Of a DNA stretch of 21,931 nucleotides, positions 15,314 to 21,931 are shown piece after piece. Position numbers and translations under genes: made by a program. Location of the stretch: positions 1 to 21,931 of the forward strand of contig JANYCH010000101.1 of the NCBI GenBank assembly GCA_025360395.1, given 5' to 3'. Below the pieces are notes generated by a model. It ran no database searches. It saw only the letters and a program-made list of their open reading frames with translations, and was not told where the DNA came from. Position 1 is the stretch's first letter, and every line of letters begins with the position of its first letter. This DNA is from Cytophagales bacterium (GTDB lineage: Bacteria > Bacteroidota > Bacteroidia > Cytophagales > UBA9547).

Positions 15314-16722
15314 TCTTCAAGGAATTCTATTTTTAATCTTAGCCTGATAGAATACAAGGCATAAAGAAAGGTTACAATGCTCATGTAAATCAAATGCTCA
15401 CGGAGCCTGTCTGCACTTGTAGCTAAATGCCAGTCAAGATCCATCATACTGGAATAATACACAGCGCACAGCGCCAGATAAAAAAATATGCTTGTTAAAA
15501 GTGGGATTGCCATGATCAAAATCACTTCCCGCAAATATTCCCTGTTATTTCTCCGTATGAGAATAGACACAATGCTCAAAGCAAAAGCCACAATACAGGA
15601 TATGTATATTTTGATATAATTGGACTGCTGGATTACAAAATCATGAATCATAAAATATTTTTCTGAAATGAAAAACTGTTTCCATAATTGCGGATCCAAC
15701 AAAACTTTTAGGTTATAGTCAATATCAAAATAATGAAATTTAACTTTATAGAAATTCCAGAATAAAAGTGGGACTAACAGTATTATCAAAAGATATTTGA
15801 TTTTCCAGGCCCTTAGAAGGCTGTACTTTAAAAGTCTTCGGTGATTGGCCAATAAGGCCATTGTAGCAAATCCAATCAGGATACACACCGACAGCAAAAT
15901 CCCTTCATTTTTAAAGTAACAGATTAATATTGAGCAGCTTAGGTAAGTATATAGATACTCTTTCTTTTTTGAACGGATGAATTCGCATAAATATAGAATG
16001 GACAAGGAAGCATATATCCCCAGCCAGGAATCCAGGTACCCGCTAGTTAATTGAACTGGGTTAATTGAAATTACGGCTATTAAAAATCCTAAGCGGAATA
16101 TAATATGAAGATGTTTTAAACTTATCAGGGCAAGTAATGTACCGAAGAATAAAACCAAAAGATTTGATTTTGGCAGGTATTCGTTCCAGAAACCCTGATC
16201 AAAACAAATAAAAGCACTTATGGAAGGAATAAAAATAGAATAAGTAGCGTGAGAAAATGAAGTTGTACAACCTTCCGTACAAATTCCAAGTGCTTCTGAA
16301 AAGCCATTGTTAAAAAACAATTGTTTTGCCCTGAAATACCAGATAGATCTTGCATCCCAGCCTGTAATTGGTTGATAAATGACAGATTTAAGCAAAGATT
16401 TTGTTAAATATAAAAATGAAATAACCAGTACAAAGAGGTTTAACCAAACCTCCTTCTTGATTCTGAATGTCCTGTAGTTTTTAATCAATTTATAAAATAA
16501 GTATCCCCATACAAAAACGGTTGTTATCTTAAAATAGATTAACAGTAGGCCTATTGGGATTTGTAATAATATCAGGAGGTAAAAAAATATTATTCCTGAA
16601 ACGAATATCAGGAATATACTTTCTGTGTTTACCTTACTTTTTGTGAGGTATTGTTGAAGAAGGTATCCTGCTAGAAATACAGTGGTTACAAAAACAAATA
16701 ATATTTTACCTAATTCCCACAC
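15310..16722 (-). CDS. Multi-pass membrane protein, probable GT-C-type glycosyltransferase
   Basis: The 470-residue protein has roughly ten to twelve membrane helices. Between an early helix and a large external loop is GWDARSIWYFRAKQLF, an acidic-aromatic loop of the kind seen in GT-C transferases, which take sugars from polyprenyl-phosphate donors on the outer face of the membrane. SGYLDSWLG and YFKNEG are further loop motifs. I cannot assign a named family or acceptor. The start is GTG at 16722, which overlaps the end of the preceding gene by 17 bases, indicating coupled translation. Position downstream of a polyprenyl-phosphate-type family 2 transferase supports the role. Alternatives are a flippase or O-antigen-type ligase, which are less likely given the early acidic loop. 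Confidence 0.75.
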   Translation of the reverse strand: MWELGKILFVFVTTVFLAGYLLQQYLTKSKVNTESIFLIFVSGIIFFYLLILLQIPIGLLLIYFKITTVFVWGYLFYKLIKNYRTFRIKKEVWLNLFVLVISFLYLTKSLLKSVIYQPITGWDARSIWYFRAKQLFFNNGFSEALGICTEGCTTSFSHATYSIFIPSISAFICFDQGFWNEYLPKSNLLVLFFGTLLALISLKHLHIIFRLGFLIAVISINPVQLTSGYLDSWLGIYASLSILYLCEFIRSKKKEYLYTYLSCSILICYFKNEGILLSVCILIGFATMALLANHRRLLKYSLLRAWKIKYLLIILLVPLLFWNFYKVKFHYFDIDYNLKVLLDPQLWKQFFISEKYFMIHDFVIQQSNYIKIYISCIVAFALSIVSILIRRNNREYLREVILIMAIPLLTSIFFYLALCAVYYSSMMDLDWHLATSADRLREHLIYMSIVTFLYALYSIRLRLKIEFLED

Positions 16723-17110
16723 AAAAATTATCTCTGTTAAATAAGACTTTGAGGCCTTCGATTTTATTTAATTCCTCCGGATAACCAAAAACTAGCTTGC
16801 TGGAGGTATCATTTCTAACTGGCCAGGCAGATTCCTGCATTCTTTGATAAAACTCCTGTTGGGTTTGAGAAAATGACCCGTAAATAAAGTAGTCAGTTGA
16901 ATTTAACGAGTCTAAAATGTGTAGGCTATACTGAACACTTGCTGGTAAAATTTCCTTTCCTGTATGTGGGTTTAATAAGAGGCTATCATTTCTTTTATAT
17001 AACTCTGAAGCAGTCTTGAAATCTGAAAGACTTTTAAAGTATGGGTTAAAAGCGTCTAGAAAAATCAATAAGATAATAACGGACAAAAGAATATTGATTA
17101 ATTTTCTCAT
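16706..17110 (-). CDS. Small membrane-anchored protein of unknown function
   Basis: I do not recognise this 134-residue protein. The ATG at 17110 gives MRKLINILLSVIILLIFLDA, a single membrane anchor or uncleaved signal, followed by about 110 residues facing the periplasm with aromatic and acidic content but no known motif. The frame is open to a TTG at 17128, but the ATG start leaves a more typical N-terminus. It lies 21 bases after the glycosyltransferase gene and overlaps the large membrane-protein gene by 17 bases. It is therefore almost surely made with them and may be an accessory subunit of the membrane transferase. Confidence 0.75.
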   Translation of the reverse strand: MRKLINILLSVIILLIFLDAFNPYFKSLSDFKTASELYKRNDSLLLNPHTGKEILPASVQYSLHILDSLNSTDYFIYGSFSQTQQEFYQRMQESAWPVRNDTSSKLVFGYPEELNKIEGLKVLFNRDNFCVGIR

Positions 17111-17131
17111 TTGAGAATGTCGCTTCAAGAA

Positions 17132-17851
17132 TTATCGGGCAAACAGGTTGTATTTTAAAATACAATAAATAGCCCTGAAACCGTCTTTCCAGTTTATTTT
17201 TTTTCCTTCTTCGTAAGTTCTCCCGTGATATGAAATCCCTACCTCGTATATTCTAATACCTTGTAATCTCGATATCTTTGCTGTTACTTCTGGTTCAAAT
17301 CCAAATCTCTTTTCTTTTAGTTTTAAGCTTTTTATTTTTTCCGACTTAAACATTTTATAACATGTTTCCATATCAGTGAGATTTATGTTCGTCAGAAAAT
17401 TTGAAAGTGTTGTGAGGATCTTATTTCCTACAGAGTGAAAATAGAAAAGTACCCTGGCAGGTTTTCCACCTTTAAACCTTGAACCAAAAACAACGTCCGC
17501 AAAACCTTCCAGAATTGGTTTTAGCATCAGATTAAATTCTTCAGGATCATATTCCAGGTCAGCATCCTGAATTACAATTAAATCGCCTGTTGCTACTTTA
17601 ATACCTGTTTGTAAAGCGGACCCTTTGCCTTGGTTTACTGGATGTTTATGATAGTTTATCTCAATATCAGGAAATCTTAATTTGAACCTAAATACTTCAC
17701 CTTCAGTATCGTCGGTTGAACTGTCATTGACCACCACTATTTCTTTTCCAATACCATAATTGAGCTTTACCTCTCTTACTTTTTCAAGTAACCGGCATAC
17801 GGTTCTCGCTTCGTTGTAAACCGGAATAATAATGGACAATTTTTCAGGCAT
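17132..17851 (-). CDS. Family 2 glycosyltransferase, polyprenyl-phosphate sugar synthase type
   Basis: This protein resembles dolichol-phosphate mannose synthase and its bacterial relatives, which load a sugar from a nucleotide donor onto a polyprenyl phosphate at the cytoplasmic face. The GT-A fold is clear in the 239 residues: SIIIPVYNE at 6-14, VVVNDSSTDDTE with D43, HPVNQGKGSALQTG, and the metal-binding DAD at 96-98 (IQDADLEYDPEE). FGSRF and FGFEPEVTAKI follow. It has no C-terminal membrane helices, so it is a peripheral enzyme. It is first in a unit with a small anchored protein and a GT-C-like protein, a logical donor-to-acceptor pair. The sugar cannot be read from sequence. Start is ATG at 17851. 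Confidence 0.9.
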   Translation of the reverse strand: MPEKLSIIIPVYNEARTVCRLLEKVREVKLNYGIGKEIVVVNDSSTDDTEGEVFRFKLRFPDIEINYHKHPVNQGKGSALQTGIKVATGDLIVIQDADLEYDPEEFNLMLKPILEGFADVVFGSRFKGGKPARVLFYFHSVGNKILTTLSNFLTNINLTDMETCYKMFKSEKIKSLKLKEKRFGFEPEVTAKISRLQGIRIYEVGISYHGRTYEEGKKINWKDGFRAIYCILKYNLFAR

Positions 17852-17865
17852 AGCCAGGCTAAAAA

Positions 17866-17902
17866 TTTTGACGCGCGCAATCTACTGCTTTCCCGCGTAA
17901 AA
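17866..17902 (-). terminator. Possible terminator after the peptide-binding lipoprotein gene
   Basis: On the minus strand TTTTACGCG can pair with CGCGTCAAAA (one bulged C) around a loop of about 18 bases, followed by TTTTT. It lies 25 bases beyond the stop of the lipoprotein gene and just before the glycosyltransferase start, so it could separate these two same-strand units. Confidence 0.4.
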
Positions 17903-17926
17903 TCGGATATGCAGTTTAAACGCTAT

Positions 17927-19687
17927 TTACTTCTCATTCAAAACAGAAGTTTTTTCCAGGTACACTTCAGAGTAATCCCGATATTGGATAGCATTATTAG
18001 GGAAGTTCTTCACATTGCTTTGTAGTAACCTAAATCCCATGTCGTACCACAAAATAATTACGGGCGCATCTTTTATCAGCAGTTTTTCGGCCTGAAAAAA
18101 GAATTGGGTGGCTTCCTTAGGGGTTTTAGCTAATAAAGCTTTTTCATACAATTCGTCATAAGCAGGATTTTTATACCTGGAAAAATTAGGAAACGATTTT
18201 TCTTCAGGGGAATCCGGAACATCTTTTCCATAGAAAAGTGAAAGAAAGTTCTCTGGATTAGGAAAATCGGCCATCCATCCTATTCTGTAAAATTCTGCCT
18301 TGCCAGTGATGATGTTTTCAATCAGCTGAGAAAAAGGCATTATTTTCATTTCAATGTTGATGTTCAGGTTCTCTTTCAGTTGTCTTACTACCTCGATAGC
18401 AACATTTGAATTTCTTTCTCCGTCAGAATTTAATTCTAAAGTTACAGGTGGGAAGCCTTTGCCTTCAGGGTAACCAGCCTTTGCCAAATAGGCCCGGGCT
18501 GAATCTAGGTTGTAAGGATAACCATCCACACTGTCAACCGGGTAATCTTTGAACGCCGGAGGAATTATACCTTTATAGCCGGGGGCAAAACCTTCCCTGT
18601 TTAAGACCAGGTCAAATATTTTTTGCCTGTCAATGGCAAAAGATATGGCCTTGCGAAGGTTCTTATTGCTGAATACTTTTCCTTTATTGTTAAAGGTATA
18701 AAACTGGGATGCCATTTCTGGAGTTTGCTGCAATTCATAAGCACTGTATTCATTTTTAGCCCCATTTTTACTAGCTTCCAGAATTTCTGCCACATGTTCT
18801 GCCGGAAGGCGGTAAACCATGTCCAGGTTGCCTTTTTTAAATTCAAACAGTTCGGTTTTTTTCTCCTTGATGTATTTTATATCAACAGCATCAAGAAAAG
18901 GAAGTTTGTTTCCGAAAACGTCTTCACCATAATAATTTGGGTTCTTTTTTAAGATAATTGAAATATCTTCATCTACACTGCCAAGCGTAAAAGGCCCGGT
19001 CCCAACAGCTTTTATGCGCATGTCTAAGCCATACTTTTCATTAGCTTCCTTTGGATAAATCAATGTAAATGGCCTTGCTAGGTCATATAAAAATATAGAA
19101 CTGGGTTTGACCAGGACAATTTTGATTGTGTATTTATCTTTCACCTGCAAACCTTCTAAATCAAAAACCGGGGAGGTGCCATTTACAGAAGCTGTGTGAA
19201 AGTGGTCGGCACCTTTGAGCAAACCTTTGAATACAACAAAGCCCTGGTTGTTGATATTTCTTATACAAAGTTGAGTGAAGCAATATTTGATATCTTCTGC
19301 GTTAAGTTCTCGGCCTTTCCCACCTGGAAAACAAGGATCATCGTGAAAAAATACATTCTTTTTTAGTTTAAAAATATATTCGGTACCCGAAGAATCTACG
19401 GAATAATCTTCGATAAGGCTCTTTTTTAAAGATAAGTTTGCCTGGTCGAATTTGAACAAACCTTCATAAACCTGTGATGCTACCCTAAATGAAAAAGCAT
19501 CTGTAATGCTGGGTGGGTATAACGACTTAATGTATTCTGTTTCGTTTAAACGCAAAACCCCGCCATAAAACCTGCCACCTTTGGCCTCAGCGTTGTTTAG
19601 GGTAGCCTTGTCAGCTTTTTCTTGGTGTGTACATGAAAAAAGAAACGGCAACAAAAGCAGATATAAAAAGTATTTTTTAATGAGCAT
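17927..19687 (-). CDS. ABC transporter substrate-binding lipoprotein, peptide/nickel type (SBP family 5)
   Basis: Proteins of this family bind oligopeptides or similar solutes and pass them to an ABC permease. The ATG at 19687 gives a 586-residue lipoprotein with a signal ending at C19 (LLPFLFSC). The mature part has the SBP_bac_5 layout: an N-terminal lobe with LYPPSITDAFSFRVASQVYEGLFKFD-type sequence, AVGTGPFTLG in the middle, NKNLRKAISFAIDRQKIF, and a C-terminal lobe with RIGWMADFPNPENFL. The frame continues upstream to a TTG at 19732, but that would lie inside xth, so I reject it. No permease or matching ATPase adjoins it. It follows xth by 20 bases on the same strand and may be cotranscribed. 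The ligand is unknown. Confidence 0.92.
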   Translation of the reverse strand: MLIKKYFLYLLLLPFLFSCTHQEKADKATLNNAEAKGGRFYGGVLRLNETEYIKSLYPPSITDAFSFRVASQVYEGLFKFDQANLSLKKSLIEDYSVDSSGTEYIFKLKKNVFFHDDPCFPGGKGRELNAEDIKYCFTQLCIRNINNQGFVVFKGLLKGADHFHTASVNGTSPVFDLEGLQVKDKYTIKIVLVKPSSIFLYDLARPFTLIYPKEANEKYGLDMRIKAVGTGPFTLGSVDEDISIILKKNPNYYGEDVFGNKLPFLDAVDIKYIKEKKTELFEFKKGNLDMVYRLPAEHVAEILEASKNGAKNEYSAYELQQTPEMASQFYTFNNKGKVFSNKNLRKAISFAIDRQKIFDLVLNREGFAPGYKGIIPPAFKDYPVDSVDGYPYNLDSARAYLAKAGYPEGKGFPPVTLELNSDGERNSNVAIEVVRQLKENLNINIEMKIMPFSQLIENIITGKAEFYRIGWMADFPNPENFLSLFYGKDVPDSPEEKSFPNFSRYKNPAYDELYEKALLAKTPKEATQFFFQAEKLLIKDAPVIILWYDMGFRLLQSNVKNFPNNAIQYRDYSEVYLEKTSVLNEK

Positions 19688-19707
19688 ATTCTGAAATAAT
19701 TTTAAAT

Positions 19708-20468
19708 CTATAGTTCTAATAAAACCGGACAATGATCAGAATGGATGGCATCCTTTAATATAACGCATCGTTTCAATTCTGGTTTCAATATTTCAGTGGC
19801 AGTAATGTAATCTATTCGCCAGCCTAGGTTTTGCCTCTTGATCCTGCCCTGTAACTCCACCAGGTATAATTGTGTGGCTCATGGTTAAATACACGAAATG
19901 TGTCTATAAAACCAGAGTTAAAATACTTTTCCATCCAGGCACGTTCATCGGGGAGAAAACCAGAAGAATTTGCATTGGATTTAGGATTGTGGATATCAAT
20001 AGCACGATGACAAATGTTGAAATCACCGCAAACTATCAGCCTGGGAATTTCTTTTTTGAGCCCTGAAATATAATTTTCAAAGAAATTCAACCATTGGTAT
20101 TTAAAACCTTGTCTTATTTCCCCGCTCGAGCCTGAGGGCATATATACGTTTAAAACAGAAAAATCTTTGTAATCTATTCTTAAAACCCTGCCTTCACTAT
20201 CAAACAAATCGTTTCCGCATCCATAATGTACATTTACAGGCTGCACTTTACTGAATATTGCTACACCGCTGTACCCTTTTTTTTCTGCAGGGTTCCAAAA
20301 CAAATGGTTAAAGCCTAAAGCTTCAAAGGCATCTGTATTTACTTGGTCTGATGTTGCTTTAACTTCCTGCATGCACACACAATCTGCATCTGTGGCCTTT
20401 AGCCACTGTACATATCCTTTCTGGATTGCCGATCTTATTCCATTAACATTATAAGAAATGACACGCAT
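19708..20468 (-). pseudogene. xth: Exodeoxyribonuclease III, interrupted by a one-base frameshift
   Basis: Xth is the AP endonuclease and 3'-exonuclease of base excision repair. From ATG 20468 the protein shows VISYNVNGIRSA, VCMQEVKA, NVYMPSGS, VCGDFNICHRAIDIHN and NYTWWSYRAGSRGK, then hits a stop at 19824-19826. In the next frame the missing C-terminus continues without a gap as LGWRIDYI and, at the end, HSDHCPVLLEL with its catalytic D and H, stopping at 19708. One extra A in the four-A run at 19829-19832 (coding strand) would rejoin both parts into a 253-residue protein of normal length. All catalytic motifs are intact on both sides. A sequencing or assembly error, or a very recent mutation, is more likely than an old pseudogene; programmed slippage is possible but unsupported. 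Confidence 0.92.
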
Positions 20469-20494
20469 TAAAAAATAAGCCGTTTTTAGAGATA

Positions 20495-20502
20495 CAAATG
20501 TA
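20495..20502 (-). promoter_or_regulatory. Putative -7 promoter element of xth
   Basis: On the minus strand this reads TACATTTG, an exact TAnnTTTG match 26 bases before the xth ATG, in the 60-base gap after the 125-residue gene. No clear -33 box is seen. Confidence 0.45.
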
Positions 20503-20528
20503 CCACATTATAATTTTTTTTGATCTGT

Positions 20529-20906
20529 CTAGGATACTTCTTTCTCAAAGTATTCCAGCACGTTCATTTTCAGGAACTTTTCCTGTTCATCTAAACTAAA
20601 AGGAGGAATTTTCTTTACTAATTTCCAATGTGGCCAGCCTTGTGCATCCAGGCCTTCCAATTCGTAATACCCCGAAAAGCTCAGGACTATGCAGGTTGCT
20701 ATGTGCATCAGGTCTTGTTTTTCTTCTTTTGAGAAGTTTTTAAATCCTTGCCCAAGTTCCTGAACTCCTATGAGAAACAGAATGCTGTCCATATTGGCTT
20801 CTTTGCCGGTAAGGTTTTGTAGCCTGCTGATTAAATTTTGCCAGTCCTTTTCTAACGATAATTCTGAATAAGCCATTTCAATAATATCTGCAATTTCAGA
20901 AATCAT
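20529..20906 (-). CDS. Conserved-looking cytoplasmic protein of unknown function
   Basis: I do not recognise a named family. The 125-residue protein has no signal peptide, membrane helix or cysteine motif. It appears largely helical, with the strongest-looking segment in the middle (LFLIGVQELGQGFKNFSKEE, then DLMHIATCIVLSFSGYYELEGLDAQGWPHW) and an acidic C-terminus. The ATG at 20906 diverges from nuoC across only 38 bases, so the two promoters must be tightly packed or overlap. xth follows on the same strand after 60 bases. The even composition and clean reading frame make it a real gene; its role is unknown. Confidence 0.85.
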   Translation of the reverse strand: MISEIADIIEMAYSELSLEKDWQNLISRLQNLTGKEANMDSILFLIGVQELGQGFKNFSKEEKQDLMHIATCIVLSFSGYYELEGLDAQGWPHWKLVKKIPPFSLDEQEKFLKMNVLEYFEKEVS

Positions 20907-20944
20907 CGCTTTACATTACCTTTATAGCTGATAAAAATATTGTC

Positions 20945-21478
20945 ATGACCTTTCAGGAAATATACAGCAAGTTAAATTCTATTTTACCTGCAGGGGCTAT
21001 TACCAAGGTGGAAGAAAATATCATTCAGCCTAGGATTACCCTTTCCAAAAACTATCTGAAAGAAGTGTGCAGATACCTTCACCAAACCGAAGGCTTGTAT
21101 TTTGATTTTTTATCTAACCTCACTGCTATCGACAATGGTGTGATAAACGATTCCTTAGAAATAATTTATAATCTCTATTCAATTCCATACAATCATCATT
21201 TTGTTTTAAGGGTAGAGTTGCCACGTACTTTCAGTTCGGAAAAGGCAGAAGAATTCGTTTCATTTGAGGATTACCAGATCCCTTCCATTCCAAGCATATG
21301 TGATATATGGAAATCTGCAGATTGGCACGAACGGGAAGCGTTTGATTTAATGGGGATCTGGTTTGAAGGACATCCTGACCTGCGCAGGATTTTGATGCCG
21401 GCAGACTGGAAAGGCCATCCGCTACGGAAAGACTACCAAAACCTTGAAACTTACCACGGAATAAAAGTTGCCTATTAA
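20945..21478 (+). CDS. nuoC: NADH-quinone oxidoreductase subunit C
   Basis: NuoC is a peripheral-arm subunit of respiratory complex I, which passes electrons from NADH to quinone (menaquinone here, given menD). The 177 residues contain the 30-kDa subunit domain: YFDFLSNLTAID, then SICDIWKSADWHEREAFDLMGIWFEGHPDLRRILMP-type sequence and WKGHPLRKDYQ, the family signature at about 126-165. It is not fused to NuoD. The ATG at 20945 is used. The next gene, 6 bases after the stop, encodes an ABC ATPase rather than NuoD, and the gene upstream is divergent, so nuoC appears separated from the usual nuo cluster. Confidence 0.95.
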   Translation: MTFQEIYSKLNSILPAGAITKVEENIIQPRITLSKNYLKEVCRYLHQTEGLYFDFLSNLTAIDNGVINDSLEIIYNLYSIPYNHHFVLRVELPRTFSSEKAEEFVSFEDYQIPSIPSICDIWKSADWHEREAFDLMGIWFEGHPDLRRILMPADWKGHPLRKDYQNLETYHGIKVAY

Positions 21479-21484
21479 TTACTG

Positions 21485-21931
21485 ATGATAGATTTCCAAT
21501 CTGTTACCAAAAACTTCGAAGGCCATACTGCATTAAAGGATGTTTCTTTTAACATTTCAAAAGGAAAGATTTTTGGTTTGTTGGGACCAAATGGGGCGGG
21601 TAAAACCACCTTGCTTAGGCTTTTGACAAGAATGATGCTTCCTGATTCTGGTAATATCTTTTGGCAGGATAAAATATTGTCAGACATAGATCTGGCTAAA
21701 ATTGGTTACCTGCCTGAAGAAAGGGGACTTTATCCGAAAATGTTTGCAGGTGAACACATCCATTTTCTTTCTTCTCTGAAAGGCGTCAGAAACAGAATCT
21801 CCAAAGAAAGACTTAATTATTGGGCTAAGGAACTTAATATTGAAGGTTTACTTAACAGGAAGATTGAAAACCTTTCGAAGGGCCAGCAACAGAAAATCCA
21901 GTTAATTGCTTGCCTGATCCATGAACCTGAA
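21485..21931 (+). CDS. ABC transporter ATP-binding protein (C-terminus beyond window)
   Basis: The first 149 codons of an ABC ATPase are present, open to the window edge. Walker A is GPNGAGKT at 34-41 and the signature is LSKGQQQK at 130-137. Between them IGYLPEERGLYPKM replaces the usual Q-loop glutamine context, a form common in NatA-like ATPases that pair with ABC-2 permeases for sodium, drug or unknown exports. Walker B lies just outside the window. The ATG at 21485 is 6 bases after the nuoC stop, so the two are probably cotranscribed. The permease should be the next gene if this is a NatAB-type exporter; that is inference. It is not an obvious partner of the family 5 binding protein, which needs a different ATPase type. 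Confidence 0.93.
   Translation, partial: MIDFQSVTKNFEGHTALKDVSFNISKGKIFGLLGPNGAGKTTLLRLLTRMMLPDSGNIFWQDKILSDIDLAKIGYLPEERGLYPKMFAGEHIHFLSSLKGVRNRISKERLNYWAKELNIEGLLNRKIENLSKGQQQKIQLIACLIHEPE

Noticed and set aside
17111..17128. Longer start (TTG at 17128) for the small anchored protein
   Set aside because: The ATG at 17110 gives a more typical membrane-anchor N-terminus, and the extra codons have no support.
19688..19732. Longer start (TTG at 19732) for the peptide-binding lipoprotein
   Set aside because: It would overlap the real xth C-terminus and put 15 residues before a perfect lipoprotein signal beginning at 19687.
19820..19840. Programmed -1 frameshift in xth
   Set aside because: No X-XXY-YYZ slippery heptamer or clear downstream structure is present; a single-base loss in the A run is simpler.

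Overview
The window looks like chromosomal DNA of a Bacteroidota bacterium, most likely of the Cytophagales/Sphingobacteriales side. The evidence is low GC, absence of clear Shine-Dalgarno sites, several exact matches to the Bacteroidota -7 promoter element TAnnTTTG, and the gene set: an MltD-type transglycosylase with LysM repeats, a DksA-like protein of the Bacteroidota type with a reduced zinc finger, MenD of the menaquinone pathway, and a metX-hom methionine pair. It is mostly housekeeping sequence. No tRNA, rRNA, CRISPR, insertion sequence, phage gene or recognisable defence system was found.

Layout. 1-3032 (minus strand) is a compact operon read tatA, gatA, mltD: twin-arginine export, amidotransferase subunit A, and a murein transglycosylase cut by the window edge. 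A divergent gene at 3191-4240 encodes a secreted protein of unknown function and converges on glyA through a bidirectional terminator. 5819-8455 (minus) is rnz-menD. purK-purE (8619-10270, plus) overlap by 4 bases and start from the best promoter in the window, which would give an almost leaderless transcript. 10483-12750 (minus) is metX-hom, 3 bases apart, linking homoserine formation to its acetylation for methionine synthesis.

12751-13218 is the only long gene-free stretch; it holds a heptanucleotide repeat and an inverted repeat. It is followed on the plus strand by an OmpA-type lipoprotein, a DksA-like regulator and scpB. The spacers on both sides of the DksA-like gene carry degenerate 7-base arrays in facing orientation, the most unusual DNA structure here. 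scpB has no ATG and overlaps the next convergent gene by 4 bases at the 3' ends.

15310-17851 (minus) is a three-gene set: a polyprenyl-phosphate-type family 2 glycosyltransferase, a small membrane-anchored protein and a large multi-pass membrane protein resembling GT-C transferases. It probably makes and uses a lipid-linked sugar. 17927-20906 (minus) holds an unknown 125-residue protein, exonuclease III (xth) broken by one missing base, and a peptide-binding-type lipoprotein. 20945 onward (plus) has nuoC, apparently apart from other nuo genes, and the start of an ABC-transporter ATPase cut by the window edge.

Unusual start codons recur: gatA and metX (TTG), menD and the large membrane protein (GTG), scpB (TTG or ATT).
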